From positions 1 through 45,026 of the forward strand of contig CANRZD010000006.1 of NCBI GenBank assembly GCA_947644325.1: DNA of 45,026 bases. The letters are read 5' to 3'. This DNA is from an uncultured Clostridia bacterium. GTDB lineage: Bacteria > Bacillota > Clostridia > Oscillospirales > Acutalibacteraceae. Positions 25,743 through 34,212 of this stretch are shown piece by piece. The notes under the pieces were generated by a model. It saw nothing but the letters and a program-made list of their open reading frames with translations. It searched no databases and was not told the DNA's origin. Made by a program: the position numbers and the translations under genes. The number at the start of each line of letters is the position of its first letter. Position 1 is the first letter of the stretch.

Positions 25743-27572
25743 TCAGCTTTTTAAGATGCGGTACGCCTTTTCGTAGGCCGCAGCCCTTCCCGCCTCCCAC
25801 ACGTCCTCCAGCCCCTCCAGAAGCCCTACGGCATCCGGCGAGAACCGGGCTCCCGACTGGGCCCGCACCATCTCCACCGCCTGCTCTAAGGAGAGGGGGC
25901 GGGGGTTCTTGGGGTCTGTGTCGTCGGTAGCCTGGGTGATAAAGGCCGCTATGCTCACCATATCGGTGACAGCCCGGCCGGGGTCCTCCTCCCGGCGGTA
26001 TTCGGCCGGGTACCCGCCAGAGCCGTCATACCAGGCGTGGTGCCCCAGGGCCGCCTTTACATAGGGCCGGGTAGAGGGGCTGCGGCCCAAATAGAATTCC
26101 CCGGCGTACACGTGGCAGCCGTACATTTCCCGCTCCTCCTCCAGCCAGCTGCGGCCCAGCTTCACCAGCATGTCGTTGAAGGCCAGCACGCCGATGTCAT
26201 GGAAAAGCCCGCTGTCATAGGCAAACTGCAGAATTTCCTCCTGCCGCTCCCGCACCTGCCGGACGCTTTCGCAGCCCAGCACGCCCACAAGCGTCTGGGG
26301 GCACTCCTTTAAGGCCCGGGCCGCCATGAGCCGGGTGATACGCGCCGCCAGGTAAAACCGCACGTAGGCGTCCGGCTGGCGGCTCACCACAATCTGCAGC
26401 AGGAAGTCTTTTTCCAGTATCCCGTCCGGGTACTCCACATAGCTCTCTAAAAACAGCAGCAGGTATTTGGTCAGAAGCCCCCGGGCCTGGTCCTCCGGGG
26501 CCTCCCTTACATAGCGCGCCACCTGCCGGTACATGTGCAGCACGATGTCCTTCTTCTTGACCTTGAACTCCTCGTCCCGGGATATATAGTCCGAGTAAAG
26601 GCCGGGCAGGGAGATGTTGGCGTAAATGCCGTTTTCCGAGTAGTCCCGGGGGTCCCGGCCGGTGTAGGCCTCCTCCAGCCACCGCAGCAGGCGGCCCAGG
26701 GGCTGCACCCCGCAGTGGTACTGGGCCGCTTCATAGGCAAGGCTCCAGCGCACCATGGGCTTTACCCCCCGCTTCGCGCAGTCCCGCTCCTGGTATTCCC
26801 GCACAAACTGCGCCGACTCCATGACCTCCCGCAGGACCACCGGGTCCTGTATGCCCGCCCGCAGTACATTCAGGGCCGAGGAGCGCTCCTGGTGGCTCAC
26901 GTAGATGTAGAGCTCCCAGGGCAGTTCTGGAGTCTTCTTCTGGTACACGGGGTCGTTTAAGATCTGCAGGGACCTGCGCACGGCGTCCAGCTTTTTCACC
27001 GCGTCCTCCCGGTTGGCCCCGCTGTAGGCCAGGGACAAATTCCCCATGGATCGGTGGATGTACCCCCTTGTTTCCACGTCCTTTATGTCGTCGTACCGCT
27101 TGATGAAGGAAGCGGCTTCGCCGAAAAGCAAGCCCATCTTCCACCGGTAGCGGGCCTGCCCGCAGCGGTCCAGGATCTCCTGCATGTAGAAAAGCGCCAG
27201 CCCCGCCCGGTACAGCTGCCGTATGAGCATATCGCGCCTGCCCCACTTGCGGGCATAGGTGATAAGGGCGCAGCAGATGGTGTAGTTGAGGGTCAGGTCC
27301 GGCTGGTTGGCCCCGCCGGCCCCCAGCTGCAGGGCAAATTCCTCCAGGGCCGCGATCTCCTCCTGGTCCGCCGAAGCGATGTCGTCCAGCACCGGGAAGA
27401 GTTTCTCCCGGAGCATGGCGTTATTTTCCCCCACGATCTCCCGGATGCGCAGGCTGTTTTCCCGCCGCCAGGAAAGGAAAGCCGCCCCGCTCTCGGGCAT
27501 GTGGCCATACAGGTCGTTGAGCTCCACGATCTCCGCCAGGTGCGCAAGGTACGCCCGTTGATACTCCCTCAT
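25743..27572 (-). CDS. HD-GYP-like (variant) domain protein with long N-terminal helical region
   Basis: LFHDIGVLAFNDMLV and ALGHHAWYDGSGGYPAEYRREEDPGRAVTDMVSIAAFI resemble HD-GYP motifs; ATGA overlap with upstream histidine kinase. Confidence 0.7.
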   Translation of the reverse strand: MREYQRAYLAHLAEIVELNDLYGHMPESGAAFLSWRRENSLRIREIVGENNAMLREKLFPVLDDIASADQEEIAALEEFALQLGAGGANQPDLTLNYTICCALITYARKWGRRDMLIRQLYRAGLALFYMQEILDRCGQARYRWKMGLLFGEAASFIKRYDDIKDVETRGYIHRSMGNLSLAYSGANREDAVKKLDAVRRSLQILNDPVYQKKTPELPWELYIYVSHQERSSALNVLRAGIQDPVVLREVMESAQFVREYQERDCAKRGVKPMVRWSLAYEAAQYHCGVQPLGRLLRWLEEAYTGRDPRDYSENGIYANISLPGLYSDYISRDEEFKVKKKDIVLHMYRQVARYVREAPEDQARGLLTKYLLLFLESYVEYPDGILEKDFLLQIVVSRQPDAYVRFYLAARITRLMAARALKECPQTLVGVLGCESVRQVRERQEEILQFAYDSGLFHDIGVLAFNDMLVKLGRSWLEEEREMYGCHVYAGEFYLGRSPSTRPYVKAALGHHAWYDGSGGYPAEYRREEDPGRAVTDMVSIAAFITQATDDTDPKNPRPLSLEQAVEMVRAQSGARFSPDAVGLLEGLEDVWEAGRAAAYEKAYRILKS

Positions 27573-29470
27573 CCCGCGTCCCTCCCCAGAAAGCGCTCCA
27601 TGGTCTCGAACACCTTCTGCATGTCAAGGGGCTTTGCGATGTGGGCGTTCATGCCCGCCTGCAGGGAGTTCTGCACGTCCTCTACAAAGGCGTTTGCCGT
27701 CATGGCCACAATGGGCACGGACTTGGCGTCCGCCCGGCCCAGGGCCCGGATGGCCCGGGTGGCCTCCAGGCCGTTCATCAGAGGCATCTGTATGTCCATG
27801 AAGATAAGGTCATAGTAGCCCGGCGCGGACTGCTGGAATTTCCGCACCGCCTCCCGGCCGTTTTCCGCGGTCTCTATCCGCACCCCGCAGCCGCCCAGAA
27901 GCTCCAGGGCGATCTCCCGGTTGAGCTCGTTGTCCTCCACCAGCAGCAGCCGCTTTGCGGAGAGGTCCGGCGTCATTGCAGGCTCTTCCCAGGCGGCGCC
28001 GGGCAGGCCGGGGCCCGTGCAGGCCCGCAGCCCGGCGGCTAAGCGGCTTCTGAAAAGCGGCAGGGGGATGAACCCATCCACCCCCGCCTGGGTGAACATG
28101 TACTCCGTCTGGCTCCAGTCGTTTTCAGACAGCAGCAGGATGGGGAAGTCTTCCCCCATGCGCTGGCGTATTTCCGAAAGGAACAGCATCATTTCCACCC
28201 CCGGCACCCGCTCCGCCGTCAAAAAGGCAAAGTACGGGTCCCCGGAAAGGTCCGCGTCGTTCAGAAGCAGCACGGCGTTGTCCGCGTCCCGGGCCCAGTC
28301 CGACTCCATCCGCAGGCTCGACAGCATCTCCCGTATGAGCCCGCTCTCTTTGGGGTCGCTGTCTAAGAGCAGCACCCGCTGGCCCCCCAGGGCCTCCAGG
28401 GCCCCGGCGTCGTCCTGGGGCGCGGTCTCGAAGGGGATCTCCACCGTAAAGCAGGAGCCCTCCCCCGAGCGGCTCTCCACCGCGATGGACCCGCCCATGA
28501 CCTCCACCAGGTTCTTGGTGATGGTGAGCCCCAGCCCCGTGCCCTGTATGCGGCTGACCGTGGACTTCTCCTCCCGCTCGAAGGGGGTAAAGAGCCGGCT
28601 CATGAATTCCGACCCCATGCCGATGCCGGTGTCCTTCACCCGCACCACCATGCGCACCCAGCCCTCCCGGGGGTCCGGCTGCACAGAGAAGTAAAGGTCC
28701 ACTTCTCCCCCGGCGGGGGTGTACTTCACGGCGTTGGAGAGGAGGTTTAAGTAAATCTGCTTCACCCGCACCCCGTCTGCCAAAATGCGCTCCCACACCA
28801 CGGGGCCCATCTCCAGCCGGAAGGTAAGCTCCCCCGCGTCCGCCTGGGGCCGGGCCACGATGAGGATTTCGTGGAGCAGGTCCGCCACGCTCACCGGGGC
28901 GGGCTGAATGACCACCCGGCCGCTCTCGATGCGGGACATATCCAGCACTTCGTTTAAGAGCGACATCATGTGGTTGGAGGCCACCTGTATTTTCCCCAGG
29001 CACTCCTTCACCCGGGGCGGCAGCTCCGGCTGGGAGAGGGCGATCTGCGTCAGGCCCATGATGGCCCCCATGGGGGTGCGGATATCGTGGGAGATTTCAG
29101 AGAGGAAGCTTGTTTTGGCCTGGCTTGCCATGATGGCCTCGTTTAAGGCGGACTGGGTGGCGTTATAGTAGGCGGAGGCCTCCTGCAGAAGGCACATGCG
29201 GTAGCCGTTCCAGCCGATGATGCGGGCGGCGTACACGCTTTTGGCCAAGTGGCAGAAAAGGGGACCCGTGTTTTCCCCCGAGCCCAGAGCGTCCAGCAGG
29301 GCCTGCCGCTCCGGGTCCAGCATGGCCTCCAAGGGGTTCTCGTATTCGGGGCAAAGCGCCGACGCGGCGGCGTTCTGGTACAGCACGCGGCACGACCCGT
29401 CCCGGGGCTCCAGCGCCAGCACCGGCTGGTCGGTGAGCCCCCACACGGCCTCCAAAGGTTTCTGTACCAT
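27569..29470 (-). CDS. Hybrid sensor histidine kinase / response regulator, apparently cytosolic
   Basis: H-box FLSEISHDIRTPMGAI, N/G boxes (NLLSNAVKYTPAGG, VKDTGIGM, GTGLGLTI), C-terminal receiver LLLVEDNELNREIA..DLIFMDIQMPLMNG. Confidence 0.92.
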   Translation of the reverse strand: MVQKPLEAVWGLTDQPVLALEPRDGSCRVLYQNAAASALCPEYENPLEAMLDPERQALLDALGSGENTGPLFCHLAKSVYAARIIGWNGYRMCLLQEASAYYNATQSALNEAIMASQAKTSFLSEISHDIRTPMGAIMGLTQIALSQPELPPRVKECLGKIQVASNHMMSLLNEVLDMSRIESGRVVIQPAPVSVADLLHEILIVARPQADAGELTFRLEMGPVVWERILADGVRVKQIYLNLLSNAVKYTPAGGEVDLYFSVQPDPREGWVRMVVRVKDTGIGMGSEFMSRLFTPFEREEKSTVSRIQGTGLGLTITKNLVEVMGGSIAVESRSGEGSCFTVEIPFETAPQDDAGALEALGGQRVLLLDSDPKESGLIREMLSSLRMESDWARDADNAVLLLNDADLSGDPYFAFLTAERVPGVEMMLFLSEIRQRMGEDFPILLLSENDWSQTEYMFTQAGVDGFIPLPLFRSRLAAGLRACTGPGLPGAAWEEPAMTPDLSAKRLLLVEDNELNREIALELLGGCGVRIETAENGREAVRKFQQSAPGYYDLIFMDIQMPLMNGLEATRAIRALGRADAKSVPIVAMTANAFVEDVQNSLQAGMNAHIAKPLDMQKVFETMERFLGRDAG

Positions 29471-29616
29471 AATTCGGCACCTGCCTTTCGGTTTTTTAGG
29501 TTGATTTACCGAAATTATAGCACGTTTCGGGGGCCATTTCAACTCCGCTCGGTCAAATCGTCAAAAAGAAAAGCCCCGCGCGCCTAAAGCCCGCGAGGCC
29601 AGAAGATCTCTCCCTT

Positions 29617-30786
29617 TTACGCCTGATAGACGATTTTCCCGTCTATAATGGTCACAAGGGTCTCATACTGCACGTCCGTCAGGGGGTTCCCCTTGTAGAC
29701 GACCACGTCGGCGTCCTTGCCGGGGGCAAGGCTCCCCACCCGGTCCCCAATGCCCGCGATCTCCGCCGGGTGGAGGGTGACGGCCTTCCAGGCCTCCTCC
29801 TCGGGCAGGCCGGCCTTTATGGCAAGGCCCGCGCACAGGGGCAGGTACTTTAGGGGGATCACCGGGGCGTCGGTGATGATGGCGATCTTCACGCCGTTTT
29901 CCGCCAGCACCCGGGGGGTGTCCCAGCACTTGTTCTTGAGCTCAAATTTGCTCTTGCTCCCGAAGGTGGGCCCCACTAAGCAGGGCCGGCCCTCCTTGCT
30001 CAGCTCGTCTGCAATCAGGTGTCCCTCGGTGCAGTGGTCCAGGGTGATGCCCACCCCGAACTCCTTTGCGATGCGCAGGGACGTGAAGATGTCGTCGGCC
30101 CGGTGGGCGTGGCTCTTTAAGGGGATCTCCCCCCGCATCACCGGCAGCATGGCGTGCAGCTTCGCGTCAAATTTAGGCTTCTTGCAGCCCTCTGGGTCCT
30201 TCTCCCAGGCATCCAGCTCCTCCATGTACTCTTTTGACTTCTGCAGCACCTCCCGCAGCAGGGCCGCCGTGCCCATGCGGGTGATGGGCGCTTTCTTGTT
30301 GTTGCCGCCGTAGCAGCGCTTGGGGTTCTCGCCAAAGGCGATCTTCATGGCCACAGGGTCCTTCACCACCATGTTGTCCACCCGCTTGCCCCAGAGCTTT
30401 ACAGCCAGGAACGTGCCGCCCACCACGTTGGCGCTGCCCGGGCCGGTGACGGCGGTGGTCACCCCGTGGCTGCAGGCGTCAAAGAGGGCCTCGTCCATGG
30501 GGTTCAGCCCGTCGATGCCCCTCATGTGGGGGGTCACGGGGTCGGTGCTCTCGTTGTAGTCCGCCCCCTCGAAGCCGATGGCCTCCTCGTCCAGGCCGAT
30601 GTGGCAGTGCCCCTCTACAAAGCCCGGGGCCACAATGCCTCCCTGGGCATCGATGACCTGGGCATCCGCCGGGGCGTCCACCGTTTTCCCTACGGCCACG
30701 ATCTTCCCCCCGTCCAGCAGCACCTGCCCGCCGGGGATGTCCGGCCCGGAAATGGGCTTTATAAGCCCGTTTTTAATAAGAATCAC
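29617..30786 (-). CDS. Amidohydrolase family protein
   Basis: PGFVEGHCHIG, SHAHRADDIFTSLRIAKEFGV, TDAPVIPLKYLPLCAGLAIKAGL, GIGDRVGSLAPGKDADVVVYKG. GTG start 30786. Confidence 0.88.
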   Translation of the reverse strand: MILIKNGLIKPISGPDIPGGQVLLDGGKIVAVGKTVDAPADAQVIDAQGGIVAPGFVEGHCHIGLDEEAIGFEGADYNESTDPVTPHMRGIDGLNPMDEALFDACSHGVTTAVTGPGSANVVGGTFLAVKLWGKRVDNMVVKDPVAMKIAFGENPKRCYGGNNKKAPITRMGTAALLREVLQKSKEYMEELDAWEKDPEGCKKPKFDAKLHAMLPVMRGEIPLKSHAHRADDIFTSLRIAKEFGVGITLDHCTEGHLIADELSKEGRPCLVGPTFGSKSKFELKNKCWDTPRVLAENGVKIAIITDAPVIPLKYLPLCAGLAIKAGLPEEEAWKAVTLHPAEIAGIGDRVGSLAPGKDADVVVYKGNPLTDVQYETLVTIIDGKIVYQA

Positions 30787-30864
30787 GCAAAAAACCTCCC
30801 GAAAAAAACTCAGGCGAAACCGCCTATCCCTATCATAGCAAGCCCCGGCCCCTATTGCAAGCCC

Positions 30865-30893
30865 TTGCCTGTGAATTTTCTTTATGCTATAAT
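30865..30893 (+). promoter_or_regulatory. Sigma-A-type promoter
   Basis: TTGCCT, 17-bp spacer, TATAAT (30888-30893). Confidence 0.6.
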
Positions 30894-30919
30894 AAAAGAA
30901 AAAGGAACCGGGTGCCCCC

Positions 30920-31303
30920 ATGGAAAAGAAAAAGCTCATCACCCCAAAGGCCGCGGCCCTGCTGCTCCTGCTGCTTCTGCTGGGGGCGGGCCTGTATTTG
31001 TGGCTGCAGGCCGCCCCCGGGGCCGTGTCCGCCACGGTAGAGCGCGACGGCGCGCCCCTTTTCACCCAGGACCTGCGGGCCCTCTCGGGCCCCGTGCAGA
31101 AGGACTTTCCCGGCGCGGACGGCCACACCGTCGTTATAGAATTCAGCCCCCAGGGGGCGCGGTTTGTGTCCTCCACCTGCCCGGACAAGACCTGTGTGCG
31201 CACCGGGGCCCTCCGTCATGCCGGTGAGACCGCCCTGTGCCTGCCCGCCCGCATCGCCCTGCGCCTGGAGGGGGACCAGGGCTTTGACGCCGCCACCTAC
31301 TGA
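30920..31303 (+). CDS. NusG domain II-containing protein
   Basis: N-terminal TM followed by AVSATVERDGAPLFTQDLRAL... STCPDKTCVRTGALRHAGETALCLPARIALRLEG. Confidence 0.82.
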   Translation: MEKKKLITPKAAALLLLLLLLGAGLYLWLQAAPGAVSATVERDGAPLFTQDLRALSGPVQKDFPGADGHTVVIEFSPQGARFVSSTCPDKTCVRTGALRHAGETALCLPARIALRLEGDQGFDAATY

Positions 31304-31313
31304 AAGGAGCACC

Positions 31314-31832
31314 ATGAAGAACACCTGCGCTCGCACCGCCTTTACCGGCCTTTTGGGGGCCCTTGCCCTGGCCTTATCTTTTTTAGAGAGCCTGCTGCCC
31401 CCCCTGCCCATGCTGCCCCCTGGGGCCAAGCTGGGCCTTTCCAACATCGTCTCTATGTACGCCGCCGGCAGCGTGGGCCTGCCCTGCGCCTTGTTTCTGG
31501 CGGTGCTCAAGGGGGGCTTCGCTTTCCTGGGCCGGGGGGCGGCAGCCGGAGCCATGAGCCTTTCGGGGGGCGTTCTCAGCACCCTTGTCATGTGGGCGCT
31601 ACTGAAAAAGACCAACATCTCCCTCATGCCCATCGGCGTAGGGGGGGCCCTCACCCATAACGCCGCCCAGCTGGCCGTGGCCCGGGCCATGACCTCCCAG
31701 GCGGTGGTGTTCTACATACCGGCCCTTTTGGTCTTCGGGGTGCTCACGGGCCTCTTGACGGGCCTGGTGCTGAAGCTCTCCCTGCCCCCCCTGCAGAAGC
31801 TCACAAAGAAAATTTTTCCCCCGCCCACTTGA
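31314..31832 (+). CDS. Gx transporter family protein (heptaprenyl diphosphate synthase component I-like)
   Basis: GLLGALALALSFLESLLPPLPMLPPGAKLGLSNIVSMYAAGSVGLPCALFLAVLKG. Confidence 0.82.
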   Translation: MKNTCARTAFTGLLGALALALSFLESLLPPLPMLPPGAKLGLSNIVSMYAAGSVGLPCALFLAVLKGGFAFLGRGAAAGAMSLSGGVLSTLVMWALLKKTNISLMPIGVGGALTHNAAQLAVARAMTSQAVVFYIPALLVFGVLTGLLTGLVLKLSLPPLQKLTKKIFPPPT

Positions 31833-31857
31833 CAGCCGCTGCCCTTTGGCATATAAT
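31829..31857 (+). promoter_or_regulatory. Sigma-A-type promoter of marR-ABC exporter operon
   Basis: TTGACA, 17-bp spacer, TATAAT (31852-31857); overlaps the 3' end of the preceding gene. Confidence 0.75.
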
Positions 31858-31913
31858 AACATCAGCCTAACAGTTCGCAAGCTAACAAACTACCCCGAAG
31901 GGAGGAGCCCCCC

Positions 31914-32402
31914 ATGGAGCACAGAGAGTGCAGAGAGCCCATACACACCCCGGGCACGGAGCACCGGGACGAGATCGGCTTCCAGGTGCACAGGCTGCGC
32001 ATTTTGTGCAAGCGTCTGGTGGACCAGCGGGCCTTTGGGGACCTGCGGGAAAAGCCCACCAAGACCCAGAGCTGGGTCATGCGGTACCTCTATGAGAACC
32101 GGGGGCGGGACGTTTACCAGCGGGATATCCAAGAGCAGTTCGGGGTGCGGCGCTCTACCGTCACGGGCATTCTGCAGCTGATGGAGAAAAACGGCTGGAT
32201 CACCCGGCAGTCGGTGGGGGAGGACGCCCGGCTCAAGAAGATCATGCTGACGCCCCAGGCCGTAGAGCTCCACGAGCGGGTGGGGGAATGCATACAAAGG
32301 GCCGAGGAGCAGCTGTCCCGGGGGCTCACGCCGGAGGAGAAGCGGGAGTTTTTCCGCCTGTGCGAGAAGATCTGCAAAAACGCCGAGGAGGCTGTGGAGT
32401 AG
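31914..32402 (+). CDS. MarR family transcriptional regulator
   Basis: Winged-helix: TKTQSWVMRYLYENRGRDVYQRDIQEQFGVRRSTVTGILQLMEKNGWITRQSVGEDARLKKIMLT; upstream of ABC exporters. Confidence 0.88.
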   Translation: MEHRECREPIHTPGTEHRDEIGFQVHRLRILCKRLVDQRAFGDLREKPTKTQSWVMRYLYENRGRDVYQRDIQEQFGVRRSTVTGILQLMEKNGWITRQSVGEDARLKKIMLTPQAVELHERVGECIQRAEEQLSRGLTPEEKREFFRLCEKICKNAEEAVE

Positions 32403-32472
32403 GCGGCTTTTTTCTGCCCCTATTGTTAGGAGGCGTACTGTAAGGGAAGAAACATATTTTTGAAAGGAAGCG

Positions 32473-34212
32473 GTGTATGTGATAAAAAAGATTGCCGGCA
32501 GCGTCCGGCAGTACAAGAAGGATACCCTGCTTGCGCCGGCCTTCGTGACCATGGAGGCCGTCATGGAGGTGGTCATCCCTCTTTTAATGGCCTATCTCAT
32601 CGATAACGGCATCGAGGCCGGGGACATGGGGGTCATTTGGAAGACGGGGTTGGCCCTGGCCGCAGCCACGCTGGTCTCGCTGGCTTTCGGGTTTCTGGCG
32701 GGGCATAGCGCGGCCAAGGCCTCGGCGGGCTTTGCGGCCAACCTGCGGCAGGACATGTACCACAAGGTCCAGGGCTACTCCTTCGGGAATATTGACAAGT
32801 TTTCCACCGGCAGCATCGTCACCCGCCTGACCACCGACGTGACGAACCTGCAGAACGCCTTCCAGATGGTCACCCGCTCGGTGCGGGCCCCGGCCATGCT
32901 GGTGTTCTCCCTGGTCATGGCCTTTTATCTGAACCCCTCTCTTTCGGTCATCTTCCTCATAGCCATCCCCATCCTGGGGGCGGGGCTGCTGTTCATCGCC
33001 AGCAAGGCCCATCCGGTCTTTGAGCGCATGTTCAGGCGCTACGACCGGCTGAACATCGTGGTGCAGGAAAACCTCCGGGGCATCCGGGCGGTAAAGGCCT
33101 TTGTGCGGGAGGACCATGAAACCGAGAAGTTCACAAAGGCCAGCGAGGATATCCGCCGGGACTCTGCCCTTGCCGAGAAGATATTGGCCTTTAACTCCCC
33201 TTTGATGCAGTTCTGCATGTACAGCTGCATCCTGCTCATCTCCTGGTTCGGGGCCAAGCTCATCGTGGGCGGCTCTATGACCACGGGGCAGCTCATGAGC
33301 CTTCTCTCCTACGCCTCCCAAATCCTCATGAGCCTGATGATGCTCTCCATGTTCTTCGTGATGATAACTATGTCCCGGGCCTCCATGCAGCGCATCTGCG
33401 AGCTGCTGGACGAGGAAAACGAAATAAAAGACGGCCAGAAGAACATACAGCAGGTGAAAGACGGCTCTGTGCGCTTTGAAAACGTGGAGTTCCGCTACCA
33501 GAAGGAGGGCCGGGTGTGCCTGTCGGAGATCGACCTGGAGATAAAGCCCGGTGAGACCGTGGGCATCCTGGGCGGCACGGGCTCCGGCAAGAGCAGCCTT
33601 GTGCAGCTCATCCCCCGCCTGTACGACTGCACCGGGGGCCGGGTGCTGGTAGGGGGCGAAGACGTGCGGGATTATAACGTAAAGGCCCTAAGGGAAGAAG
33701 TGGCCATGGTGCTGCAGAAGAACGAGCTCTTTTCCGGCACCATCAAGGAGAACCTGCGCTGGGGAAATGAAAACGCCACCGATGAAGAACTCATGCACGC
33801 CTGTGCGCTTGCCCAGGCCGACGGCTTCATCCGGGAGTTCCCCGAGGGGTACGACACCTACATCGAGCAGGGGGGCTCCAATGTCTCCGGCGGGCAGAAG
33901 CAGCGCCTGTGCATCGCCCGGGCCCTGCTGAAGAAGCCGAAGATCCTCATCTTAGACGACTCCACCAGCGCTGTGGACACCCGCACCGACGCCCTTATCC
34001 GCCAGGCCTTCCGGCAGGAGATACCCGGCACCACGAAAATCATCATCGCCCAGCGGGTGGCTTCCGTCCAGGACGCCGACCAGATCATCGTGCTGGAGGG
34101 CGGCCGGGTGGCCGACGTGGGCAGCCATGAAGAACTCATGGAAAAGAGCGATATTTACAGGGAAGTATACGAGTCCCAGCAGAAAGGGGGAGACGAAAAT
34201 GGCGCAGCCTAG
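32473..34212 (+). CDS. ABC transporter ATP-binding/permease (exporter half)
   Basis: 6-TM domain plus NBD: GGTGSGKSSLVQLIPRLYD, SGGQKQRLCIARALLKKPKILILDDSTSAVD. Confidence 0.93.
   Translation: MYVIKKIAGSVRQYKKDTLLAPAFVTMEAVMEVVIPLLMAYLIDNGIEAGDMGVIWKTGLALAAATLVSLAFGFLAGHSAAKASAGFAANLRQDMYHKVQGYSFGNIDKFSTGSIVTRLTTDVTNLQNAFQMVTRSVRAPAMLVFSLVMAFYLNPSLSVIFLIAIPILGAGLLFIASKAHPVFERMFRRYDRLNIVVQENLRGIRAVKAFVREDHETEKFTKASEDIRRDSALAEKILAFNSPLMQFCMYSCILLISWFGAKLIVGGSMTTGQLMSLLSYASQILMSLMMLSMFFVMITMSRASMQRICELLDEENEIKDGQKNIQQVKDGSVRFENVEFRYQKEGRVCLSEIDLEIKPGETVGILGGTGSGKSSLVQLIPRLYDCTGGRVLVGGEDVRDYNVKALREEVAMVLQKNELFSGTIKENLRWGNENATDEELMHACALAQADGFIREFPEGYDTYIEQGGSNVSGGQKQRLCIARALLKKPKILILDDSTSAVDTRTDALIRQAFRQEIPGTTKIIIAQRVASVQDADQIIVLEGGRVADVGSHEELMEKSDIYREVYESQQKGGDENGAA

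Noticed and set aside
29617-31203. 528-aa extended amidohydrolase ORF
   Set aside because: The upstream 139 residues overlap the NusG-II gene and its promoter; GTG 30786 gives the normal amidohydrolase N-terminus.
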